The position numbers were made by a program, and so were the translations under genes. This document shows positions 1 through 6,656 of a stretch of 64,000 bases of DNA, piece after piece. The notes beneath the pieces are model-generated. The model had not been told where the DNA came from. It saw nothing but the letters and a program-made list of their open reading frames with translations, and searched no databases. Location of the stretch: assembly GCF_001305575.3 (NCBI RefSeq), contig NZ_CP012373.2:682001-746000 (forward strand). The letters are read 5' to 3'. The stretch is from Beggiatoa leptomitoformis. GTDB taxonomy: Bacteria; Pseudomonadota; Gammaproteobacteria; Beggiatoales; Beggiatoaceae. The first letter of the stretch is position 1. Every line of letters begins with the position of its first letter.

Positions 1-2
1 CT

Positions 3-1427
3 TTAATTGATGCGAATAAGCAACAGATGGATGGTGCAATTGATAAATTTATCGCTGTCTTGCAGAAAAATCCTGATGCAGAGGCATGGTTTTATTACTC
101 GGGGCATGGTATTTATCTAAAAGATGTTAATCGTCCTTCAGAAAGTGCTAATTATTTATTACCAATAGGGAATAAATATCAAGCGAGTAATCCTGCTTTT
201 ATTAAATACAATGCAGTTAACGCACATTTATTGAAAGAACGGTTAGAAAATACCCCTTTAAAAAATCGCCTAATAATTTTGGATACTTGTCGAGACAGAT
301 TGGAGTTATCAGGCAATAAAGGTTATTCAGGCGGGGAAGAGTTTCGTCCGATGACACCTAATTTAGGGTTATTGGTGGTTTATGCGACGTTACATAGTTA
401 TTCTTCTTTCGAAAATGAGAAAGAGCGGAATAGTCGATTTACCGAATTTTTATTATCTTCATTAAAAAGAAATAGTAATCAGGATATTTATAAAATAATT
501 GGCGAGACTATTAGTGGTGTTTTAAGTTCAAATTCAACATTACCCAGTGAGAAACGGCAAGTGCCGAGTGTTGAGGGAATATTAAATGGTTCATTTTGTT
601 TAGGGGAGTGTTTTCCTGTTCCTATACCTGCCACTCCTGCACCTGTGATACCTGAGCGATTACCAAAAACAATCACAAACAGTCTAGGGATGGAATTAGT
701 GCTGATACCCGCAGGGAGCTTTATGATGGGTTCTAATGAAGGGAAGGCTGATGAATATCCCATGCATGAAGTAAAGATAGACAAGCCGTTTTATATGGGG
801 AAATATGAAGTAACGGTAGGAGAATTTAGAGCATTTATAGCAGAGAAAGGATATAAGACAGAAAATGATTGTTACAGTTGGATGAAGAGTTATTTGGAAC
901 AGGAAGGAGAATACAATTGGAAACAAGTGGGATTTAAGCAAGAAGAAAATCACCCTGTGGTATGTGTAAGCTGGAATGATGCGGTGGCTTATACCAAGTG
1001 GTTAAGTCAAAAAACGAAGAAGGTTTATAGATTACCAACGGAGGCGGAATGGGAATATGTAGCGAGAGGAGAGGGTTCGGGTAAGTGGCATTTTGGGAAT
1101 GATGAAAGTCAACTTACATACTATGCGTGGTATGAAGATAATTCGGGTAAACAAACCCATGGAGTAGGGCAAAAACGCCCGAATGAATATGGACTATATG
1201 ATATGTTGGGGAATGTATGGGAATGGACATGCTCGGATTATGGCGAGTATGAAGATAAAAATAAGTTAGAGTTAGCTTGCTCAAAAAATAAAAATGAAAA
1301 CAAATCACTGCGTGGTGGTTCGTGGTATTTCAACTCTACTTTCACCCATTATGCTAACCGTTTTTATTACACACCTTTAGATAGGAACAACGATTTAGGT
1401 TTTCGTGTTGTTCGTCTATTCCCCTAA
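3..1427 (+). CDS. Caspase-like peptidase fused to FGE-type C-lectin domain (5' partial)
   Basis: The reading frame is open from the first in-frame codon of the window, so the true start lies upstream; the residues before the first Met continue the caspase fold. The caspase (peptidase C14) domain shows the catalytic His in YYSGHG (about nt 105) and the Cys in ILDTCRD (nt 288-290). A short Pro-rich linker (PVPIPATPAPVIPERLP) leads to a formylglycine-generating-enzyme/SUMF1 domain that starts at NSLGMELVLIPAGSFMMGS and ends LRGGSW...GFRVV. The two active-site Cys of true FGE are absent from the C-terminal stretch, so this is probably a ligand-binding C-type-lectin fold rather than a sulfatase-activating enzyme. 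It is a close paralogue of the gene at 6657-8258. Fusions of this kind are frequent targets of diversity-generating retroelements. Confidence 0.9.
   Translation, partial: LIDANKQQMDGAIDKFIAVLQKNPDAEAWFYYSGHGIYLKDVNRPSESANYLLPIGNKYQASNPAFIKYNAVNAHLLKERLENTPLKNRLIILDTCRDRLELSGNKGYSGGEEFRPMTPNLGLLVVYATLHSYSSFENEKERNSRFTEFLLSSLKRNSNQDIYKIIGETISGVLSSNSTLPSEKRQVPSVEGILNGSFCLGECFPVPIPATPAPVIPERLPKTITNSLGMELVLIPAGSFMMGSNEGKADEYPMHEVKIDKPFYMGKYEVTVGEFRAFIAEKGYKTENDCYSWMKSYLEQEGEYNWKQVGFKQEENHPVVCVSWNDAVAYTKWLSQKTKKVYRLPTEAEWEYVARGEGSGKWHFGNDESQLTYYAWYEDNSGKQTHGVGQKRPNEYGLYDMLGNVWEWTCSDYGEYEDKNKLELACSKNKNENKSLRGGSWYFNSTFTHYANRFYYTPLDRNNDLGFRVVRLFP
1308..1427 (+). other. Candidate DGR variable region of the first caspase-FGE gene
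   Basis: The last 120 bases run from LRGGSW to the stop and align codon for codon, without gaps, with 8139-8258. Within the first 24 codons after GGSW, most first- and second-position differences between the copies have an A in at least one copy, as expected of A-directed mutagenesis. Third-position T/C differences do not fit one shared template. Neither a template repeat nor a reverse transcriptase was seen in the window, so DGR diversification is inferred. Confidence 0.45.
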
Positions 1428-1481
1428 GATTCCTTACGTTTTACGCTTTTAGTTTTTTACCCTTTAATTTTTTCAAGATAG

Positions 1482-1497
1482 TTCCCTCACAAGGGGA
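1482..1497 (+). other. Hairpin 3' of the candidate variable region (copy 1)
   Basis: A 6-bp stem (TTCCCT/AGGGGA) with a 4-base loop (CACA) lies about 55 bases past the stop codon. The paralogous flank at 8329-8344 keeps a 6-bp stem and 4-base loop while changing bases in both arms. Hairpins with tetraloops downstream of variable regions are a known DGR feature; a transcription terminator is the alternative, since a T-rich stretch follows about 10 bases later. Confidence 0.4.
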
Positions 1498-1499
1498 GA

Positions 1500-1600
1500 A
1501 CGCGATATTTTTCGTTTTTTGCCAAATAAACACACATCAACTACAAATTATTAGCATTTTTTCGCCTAATAATTTGGCAATTTTCACCAACTCCCCGCCA
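1500..1600 (+). repeat. Duplicated 3' flank of caspase-FGE genes (copy 1, empty MITE site)
   Basis: This stretch matches 8346-8399 joined to 8610-8656. It contains a 9-bp inverted repeat (AAATTATTA at 1545-1553, TAATAATTT at 1567-1575). In the second copy a 204-bp element is inserted inside the left arm. The flank duplication suggests that the two caspase-FGE genes arose by duplication or transfer together with their 3' ends. Confidence 0.7.
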
Positions 1601-1612
1601 ATATAAAAATAA

Positions 1613-1675
1613 GAAGGTAGCTCAGTTCATAGAGACCTAACAGGTCTTTAAAACGGGTTAGATTCTTACCTCTAA
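1613..1675 (+). other. tRNA-like sequence fragment
   Basis: GGTAGCTCAGTT (1616-1627) followed by CATAGAG resembles a tRNA D-arm, and GGGTTAGATTCTTACC (1655-1670) resembles a T-arm. Between them is only a 6-bp hairpin (AGACCT/AGGTCT, 1633-1647) with a 3-base loop and no credible anticodon stem. A related GACCTAACAGG segment without the D-arm follows the second caspase-FGE gene at 8657. The remaining bases of this 362-bp gap hold nothing else I can identify. Confidence 0.25.
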
Positions 1676-1789
1676 AAAACATTTTAACGACATTGGCAAA
1701 TTTCAGATAACACGGTGCCAATAAATAAAATGAAGGGGTAGGAAACCTTCTTAAATCCATTCTCTCAATTTTGGCTCGGAGATACTATC

Positions 1790-2584
1790 ATGAAACTCTT
1801 ACAAACAACTGCCGTTCTGCTGTTTTTGCTTATCATTGGCTACATCAGTGCGAATGAATATGCACCCGCTGTGACCGCAGAACTACGTACTTACGTTAAA
1901 AATACTGCTACCGAGTGGTCAGATGAAGCTAAACGTAGCGACCCTGTTGGCTATTTACGTTTCTCACAAGAGAAATTAGAACAACAGAAAGTACAATTGC
2001 AAACCGTTGTTAAAGAAATGCGTGCCGCAGTGCAACCCCTCGCGGAATACATTCAACAAACACGTGAAGAACTCGCAAAAACCGCTGCATTGTTAAATGA
2101 AGGCAAAACCATTTATCAACAAGCAACCATCGTCGGTCCTTCTGAAGTTGTGAGCGGTATCAAGTTCTATGGTCGCACTTATCCCGATGTCAATTCTTTC
2201 AAAACACAACTAGAAGTGTTGATGCAAGAAAAAATGGGCAAGGAGTCTGTGCTCGCTAAAGCAGATACAACTCACAAACAATTAACAGAACGTCTTATTT
2301 CAACCCGTTTGCAAATTCATCAAGTTGAAATGGCTATCAACCAAATCGCGCCACAAATCGCCATTGTTCAAGCGGCAACTGCGGGCAATGAATTAAGCAA
2401 GCTGATTGGCGAAGCTGAGAAAGTTACTAACATCGCTTTAGATGGCTTTCAAGAACCTGCTGACAGTTACAACTTAATCAGAACGACTAAAGAACTGGTC
2501 GAGGATGCAGGACAACACAGCACGATTGGGGCAGTTGGAAGTGTAAGCATTGAGCTTGAAAACTTTTTACAATCAGGTAAATAA
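1790..2584 (+). CDS. Hypothetical membrane-anchored coiled-coil protein
   Basis: I do not recognise a family. The 264-residue protein starts with a hydrophobic segment (residues about 4-22) that could be a signal anchor or uncleaved signal peptide. This is followed by a long Gln/Glu/Lys/Ala-rich stretch (about 45-200) that looks like coiled coil, broken near 105-140 by a short region containing KFYGRTYPDVNSFK. GGAG lies about 8 bases before the ATG. It is first in a co-directional set leading to a caspase-FGE gene, but a strong hairpin at 2609-2640 separates it from the next gene. A role as an envelope scaffold or sensor for the locus is a guess from position only. Confidence 0.7.
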   Translation: MKLLQTTAVLLFLLIIGYISANEYAPAVTAELRTYVKNTATEWSDEAKRSDPVGYLRFSQEKLEQQKVQLQTVVKEMRAAVQPLAEYIQQTREELAKTAALLNEGKTIYQQATIVGPSEVVSGIKFYGRTYPDVNSFKTQLEVLMQEKMGKESVLAKADTTHKQLTERLISTRLQIHQVEMAINQIAPQIAIVQAATAGNELSKLIGEAEKVTNIALDGFQEPADSYNLIRTTKELVEDAGQHSTIGAVGSVSIELENFLQSGK

Positions 2585-2608
2585 ATAGTTTACTTACCCT
2601 GAAGGATG

Positions 2609-2640
2609 ACTTTCCCCTTTTAAAACTGAAAGGGGAAAGT
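2609..2640 (+). promoter_or_regulatory. Perfect 12-bp hairpin between genes (attenuator or mRNA-stability element)
   Basis: ACTTTCCCCTTT (2609-2620) pairs perfectly with AAAGGGGAAAGT (2629-2640) across an 8-base loop. No T-tract follows on either strand, so it is not a standard intrinsic terminator. Lying between the coiled-coil protein and the sigma-like gene, it may mark a processing or stability boundary. Confidence 0.5.
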
Positions 2641-2674
2641 TACAACTATACCACTGACCAGCAAAGGAAAAACT

Positions 2675-3502
2675 ATGAATCCTTTTGAATCATCTCAACT
2701 AAGAAAGCTGTGCATCACGATACATGGGGAGGAGCTGATTGAGCGTTTAATATGCCTGCAAGCAGATTGTGAACAGTCAGTAGTTAGCGAAACGCTACAA
2801 AAATGGTTAACAGAGTGCATTTTTCCGCAACTGACACAAAAAGAAAACCCTATCAGCTTTTTTACCCAAGAGTTTTTAACAAAAAGTTTTAGCCGTCGCT
2901 TGTATCACGCTTTACCCACTTTACGCATTAAATGGCAATGGCAAGATGAGTTTGTTAAAAATCAGTGCCTTGCTATTTTAGGTCAATGTTTTTCGCAATA
3001 TGCTTATGATGTGAGAAACGAAGGACAAACGCAGAATGAACGGCGTGAGCTTGTAGAAAAAGCCGTCAAACGACTTGAAAGAGAACGCGACAATTTTCAA
3101 CGCTTAAAGAAAGACCCTGCAAAGCTCGCCAGTGAGTTATTTAAAGAATTAGGTGAACGGTATAGCGAACAGTTGTTAGAAGAAACCATTTGGGCTATGC
3201 AACCACATATTGATATTAATGAGGATATTGCCAGTGAAGCATTTTTATTACAGCAATATGCACCAGACATATACAACAGTTTTGTCGACTGGGATAGCTT
3301 TCAAACTTGTTTGGAATGCACTCAATGTCCCGAACCTTTAACAGATGATGAACGTATTGCAGTAGAAATTGAATTGAAGAAAGAGATTGAAAACAAGACA
3401 GAACAAGAGTTATGCGCAGAGTATAACATTAGTCGTGAGACACGCCGTTTACGTTTTAAACGTGCTCAAGCAAAACTAATTGATTGTTTTAGCTCTTTAT
3501 AA
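2675..3502 (+). CDS. Sigma-70 region-4-like HTH protein
   Basis: The 275-residue protein carries a predicted helix-turn-helix at its C-terminus (about 235-270), with LCAEYNISRETRRLRFKRAQ followed by AKLIDCF. This layout matches the region-4 helix-turn-helix of sigma-70-type factors. The N-terminal 150 residues are rich in helices and charged residues and have no motif I can name; a region-2 domain is not obvious, so it may be a divergent sigma factor or only sigma-like. AAAGGA precedes the ATG by six bases. The next gene follows after 25 bases and may be its partner. Regulation of the downstream DUF4384/caspase genes is plausible but unproven. Confidence 0.6.
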   Translation: MNPFESSQLRKLCITIHGEELIERLICLQADCEQSVVSETLQKWLTECIFPQLTQKENPISFFTQEFLTKSFSRRLYHALPTLRIKWQWQDEFVKNQCLAILGQCFSQYAYDVRNEGQTQNERRELVEKAVKRLERERDNFQRLKKDPAKLASELFKELGERYSEQLLEETIWAMQPHIDINEDIASEAFLLQQYAPDIYNSFVDWDSFQTCLECTQCPEPLTDDERIAVEIELKKEIENKTEQELCAEYNISRETRRLRFKRAQAKLIDCFSSL

Positions 3503-3527
3503 CATCTACGAATGACGGATATTTAAA

Positions 3528-4076
3528 ATGAAACCGAATGCAGAACAGCTAAAAAAACTTTTACAAACTTTCTTAGCAACTCAAACCGACATAACGGATA
3601 CATCACGTTTTACGGATGAACAGTTAATTGCTGTTATTACAGGTAAAAAACAGTTTACTAAGGAAGAACAGAAAGTATTATTTACTTCACCAGCAACCCG
3701 TTATCGTTTGATACAACTGCAACAGTTACAGCGTTTAAAAGCCTATATGGAATGGGAGCAGTATCAAGTACAACCCGCGTTAATTGTTACAAAAGCGGCA
3801 ACAACAGCACTTGTTAAAAGAGAAGACATAGAAACGAACACACATACCTTGTCTTTAATTCCACACGATATAGCGGGAACAAGTTGGTCAATTGTGTTAG
3901 AACTAAAATCTGACTGTTTGAAAAGAACATACGGCGTTAAATTAGTCGACCAACACGGTGATATTTGGCTTAAAGGATATCCTGATAACAATGGCATTAT
4001 TGAGACATTCTGGCAACGGCAAGAATCACCTTTAGCGTTATTAAAGGAAGTTGAATTAAAGTTAGAACCACTTTAA
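3528..4076 (+). CDS. Hypothetical protein, possible partner of the sigma-like factor
   Basis: This 182-residue protein has no signal peptide or membrane segment. The N-terminal half is helical and Gln-rich (QLKKLLQTFL, then RYRLIQLQQLQRLKAYMEWEQ). The C-terminal half (about 105-180) looks like a small beta-rich domain (TSWSIVLELKSD...YGVKLVDQHGDIWLKGY). Its place directly after a sigma-like gene, with a 25-base gap, recalls sigma/anti-sigma pairs, but there is no zinc motif or membrane anchor to support that. Only 20 bases separate it from the next gene, so co-transcription is likely. Confidence 0.6.
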   Translation: MKPNAEQLKKLLQTFLATQTDITDTSRFTDEQLIAVITGKKQFTKEEQKVLFTSPATRYRLIQLQQLQRLKAYMEWEQYQVQPALIVTKAATTALVKREDIETNTHTLSLIPHDIAGTSWSIVLELKSDCLKRTYGVKLVDQHGDIWLKGYPDNNGIIETFWQRQESPLALLKEVELKLEPL

Positions 4077-4096
4077 AACAAAAGGGATAGACCATT

Positions 4097-5269
4097 ATGA
4101 AAGAATTTAGCGTATGGATTCCAATGGTTGAACAGCAACAAGTTGAATTAGTTGAGGCAATTATAACTGCTCATGAAGTAGAAGCTTCAATTTGGCTTAC
4201 TACGCATCCGAGCACGTGTAATCGAAAATCTGAGATTGGACAATTGTTAATAGGCGTGCGTGCTGTTGAAGGTGGGCAACAAGCACATCAGTCTATTACT
4301 CCAAGGTTCGAAAACAGAACAGTCGTTACAGGCAATAGTTGGCAATTAGCCATTGCAATAGCCGATAAAATGGTACGTTTAAACGCTAAAGCAGCATATT
4401 TTATTGTCGCAACTGGTGCTGTAGATTCACATGATTTAATGGTATTAGAGGTGGGAGATTTTTCGAAAAAACTTGCTTTTTTAGCAGATTATGCACAAAA
4501 GAATAAGCCTAGAAATCCTGTATTTGTTTATCCTACTGCGAATAAAGAAGATTTTACTGACAGTGATAAAGAAGCACTCACAACGCTAAAACAGAAAGGT
4601 TGGCAAATTCACGGTATTTCTAACTTAAGTGATGTTCAATTTTTGTGGGAACAGAAAAAAGCTACCACAAGCTCAATAGGTTGGCAAAAACAATCTTTAA
4701 TCGTTACTTCAGTGCTTTTATTAGTAAGTGCTTTATTGGTTTGGTATAAGCAATGCTATTTTGTTAATTGTTCTATTCCTCCACCTGTTCCTCCATCTGA
4801 TTCTCCATTTAAGCCTATTCCACGGGTTTTCAATTTTAACTTTACATATCGTAAAAGTGCTGACGAACACACCACTGAATATACATTAAATTCAGGGGAA
4901 ATTTTGAATGAAAGTGATGAGATTAAATTGCATTTCTTTTCATTAGAACAAGGTTATTTATATTTATACTATTTGGATAGTAAAGGAAATTTAACCGAAT
5001 TTTTTACGAAGTCAGAACAGTTTAATTTAATAGAAAGTGGGAAAAATCTCGTTTTACCTGCTGAGAATCACTCTTTTGTTGTTGATGATACACATGGTAC
5101 TGAAAAATTTTATTTAATTTTTTCTAAGCAGTTGGATATAGATATTTATCCACTTTTTCAACAATCGCAACTATTTGTAAAGCAAGGGAGGGTCAAAGAC
5201 GGATTGTTGCTTCAACAGCAAGTTATTAGCAAGTTGGAAAAATACAATATTTTGACTTTTTATCATTGA
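4097..5269 (+). CDS. Lon-protease-like domain / transmembrane / DUF4384 protein
   Basis: Three parts are visible. The cytoplasmic N-terminus (about 1-185) resembles the S16 Lon proteolytic fold: GNSWQLAIAIAD (Ser81) matches the Ser motif, and VLEVGDFSKKLAFLADYA (Lys125) followed by a YP..NKEDF segment matches the Lys motif and following strand. A single membrane helix (about 202-221) and Pro-rich linker (PPPVPPSDSPFKP) come next. A C-terminal DUF4384-type domain follows (LNSGEILNESDEIKLHFF, YLYLYYLDSKGNLTEFF, LVLPAENHSF). DUF4384 domains are often found beside caspase, kinase and FGE modules. The gene is flanked by 20- and 16-base gaps, so it is operonic. The catalytic dyad is my alignment by eye. 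Confidence 0.7.
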   Translation: MKEFSVWIPMVEQQQVELVEAIITAHEVEASIWLTTHPSTCNRKSEIGQLLIGVRAVEGGQQAHQSITPRFENRTVVTGNSWQLAIAIADKMVRLNAKAAYFIVATGAVDSHDLMVLEVGDFSKKLAFLADYAQKNKPRNPVFVYPTANKEDFTDSDKEALTTLKQKGWQIHGISNLSDVQFLWEQKKATTSSIGWQKQSLIVTSVLLLVSALLVWYKQCYFVNCSIPPPVPPSDSPFKPIPRVFNFNFTYRKSADEHTTEYTLNSGEILNESDEIKLHFFSLEQGYLYLYYLDSKGNLTEFFTKSEQFNLIESGKNLVLPAENHSFVVDDTHGTEKFYLIFSKQLDIDIYPLFQQSQLFVKQGRVKDGLLLQQQVISKLEKYNILTFYH

Positions 5270-5285
5270 TGTTGGGAGAAAGGCA

Positions 5286-5984
5286 GTGAAAATACTGAAA
5301 AAGCTTGTTTATATTGCGTTATTAGGGGTTAGTGTTCACTTACAGGCAAGTGATGAAAGAAAGGGACTGGACATCCGAGAGGATGCTAGACTTTCTATGA
5401 AGTTTGATCAAACAGTCCATAGTAACGCTAATGGTAACGGGGTGATGACTTCTGATGATGTGGTTGTTGGTTATAAGTACAGTAATGAAAACGGTACAGG
5501 TAAACAATTTGTATTGCGAGATCAGAGCAACTTACGGTCAGGAGATAAGTTTACAGTTTATGTACAGGCTAACAAGAACGTTTTTGTCTATTTGTATCAT
5601 TCGGATAGCCATGGTGAGACTAATGAATTAATATCCATGTCTGGTTATAAGAACTACCTGCAAGCAGGTCAAACATTGACATTGCCCGCTGAAAATAAAC
5701 ATTTTTTCTTAGACGACAAAACGGGTCAGGAGATGATTAATACTGTTGTGTCTTCGTCTGCGCTGTCTTTAACGCAAGGCTCTGATAACAGCCCAATTAC
5801 AAACGATAAAATTAATGCGTTAGTACCTAAAGGGATTATAATCGGTAATGATAACAATATTGCTGCTGGTAATGGTGTTATTACTCAGAAAAAAACCTCT
5901 GTTGCAGAAGGTTATACCGTGCAATGTCAAGCCTTAGACAGTGCTTGTCGAGATACTTTTGTGATTAATCACTTACCCCGTTAA
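5286..5984 (+). CDS. Secreted DUF4384-domain protein
   Basis: The gene starts with GTG (5286), preceded by a GGGAGAAAGG ribosome site. The 232-residue product has a signal peptide (MKILKKLVYIALLGVSVHLQA). Its DUF4384-like core resembles the C-terminus of the previous gene: LRSGDKFTVYVQANKNVFVYLY, then a D/G-rich turn, then LTLPAENKHFFLDDKTGQE. The last third is Asn/Ser-rich (NDNNIAAGNGVI), ending with two Cys in QCQALDSACRD. It is probably periplasmic and may pair with the membrane-bound DUF4384 protein. An intrinsic terminator follows the stop codon. Confidence 0.75.
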   Translation: MKILKKLVYIALLGVSVHLQASDERKGLDIREDARLSMKFDQTVHSNANGNGVMTSDDVVVGYKYSNENGTGKQFVLRDQSNLRSGDKFTVYVQANKNVFVYLYHSDSHGETNELISMSGYKNYLQAGQTLTLPAENKHFFLDDKTGQEMINTVVSSSALSLTQGSDNSPITNDKINALVPKGIIIGNDNNIAAGNGVITQKKTSVAEGYTVQCQALDSACRDTFVINHLPR

Positions 5985-6007
5985 GTGTTTAATTTTTTTC
6001 CATTTTG

Positions 6008-6042
6008 AAGATGAATAAATCTTTTTTTATTCATCTTTTTTT
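6008..6042 (+). terminator. Intrinsic terminator after the DUF4384 genes
   Basis: AAGATGAATAAA (6008-6019) pairs perfectly with TTTATTCATCTT (6026-6037) and runs straight into a T-tract. It separates the DUF4384 operon from the OmpA/caspase pair, which would then need read-through or its own promoter. Confidence 0.85.
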
Positions 6043-6077
6043 ATGTTTTTTCTAATAGCCATTAAGGAGATATGCAG

Positions 6078-6626
6078 ATGAATTTTTTTAGATTTATTTT
6101 ATTCAGCAGTTTCTTAATGATACACAGTGTAAAAGCAGCAGAATTGCAAAATGGGGTCTGTTTTCCTAAAACAACAGAGGAAATTTTACAGTTGTTACAA
6201 CAAGGTGTGTGTGCAGGCTTTGAATCGAATGATGGTTGGGAGGCTAAGGGATTTGGCGATGTTTCAAAGGGTATTCATATTGCTCACGATAAAGTAGCGG
6301 TATTGTTTGAGTTTGATTCTAGTGATTTATCACCTGACTTTTATGCGTTGTTGGATGAGTTTGGGAAAGCTATTCAAGTTTTATCTGATTCAAAATTTAT
6401 TATTCAAGGACATACGGATAATATCGGTTCAGATAGTTACAATCTGTGGCTATCAGAGCAACGAGCGAATCAGGTATTGTCATATTTAGTTAATAAACAG
6501 GGTATTAATAGACGGCGTTTATCGGTGCAGGGTTTGGGTAAATCCCAACCCTTAAAGGGTACTGTAACACATCAATCCGATGAAGAACGTGCTTGGAATC
6601 GGCGAGTAGAATTTGTGAAACAATGA
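6078..6626 (+). CDS. OmpA-family peptidoglycan-associated protein
   Basis: An OmpA C-terminal domain fills residues about 75-180: VLFEFDSSDLSPDFYALLDE, then IIQGHTDNIGSDSYNLWLSE with the Asp and the following LSEQRANQVLSYLV helix that contact diaminopimelate, then RRLSVQGLGKSQPL. A signal peptide (FFRFILFSSFLMIHSVKAA) sends it to the periplasm. I prefer the ATG at 6078 because AAGGAG (6064-6069) is eight bases away; the ATG at 6072 is only two bases from it. It sits 30 bases before the secreted caspase-FGE gene, which suggests that the pair acts together at the cell wall. Confidence 0.9.
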   Translation: MNFFRFILFSSFLMIHSVKAAELQNGVCFPKTTEEILQLLQQGVCAGFESNDGWEAKGFGDVSKGIHIAHDKVAVLFEFDSSDLSPDFYALLDEFGKAIQVLSDSKFIIQGHTDNIGSDSYNLWLSEQRANQVLSYLVNKQGINRRRLSVQGLGKSQPLKGTVTHQSDEERAWNRRVEFVKQ

Positions 6627-6656
6627 TTTTAATTCGGTTAATAGGAGGCTAATTGT

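Noticed and set aside
488-784. Minus-strand reading frames inside the caspase-FGE genes
   Set aside because: They overlap conserved caspase/FGE coding sequence on the plus strand and show no protein-family features.
1613-1675. A functional tRNA gene
   Set aside because: The D-arm and T-arm resemblance is real, but there is no anticodon stem-loop and no paired acceptor stem.
6072-6077. ATG at 6072 as start of the OmpA-family gene
   Set aside because: The ribosome site AAGGAG is only two bases away; the ATG at 6078 has normal spacing.
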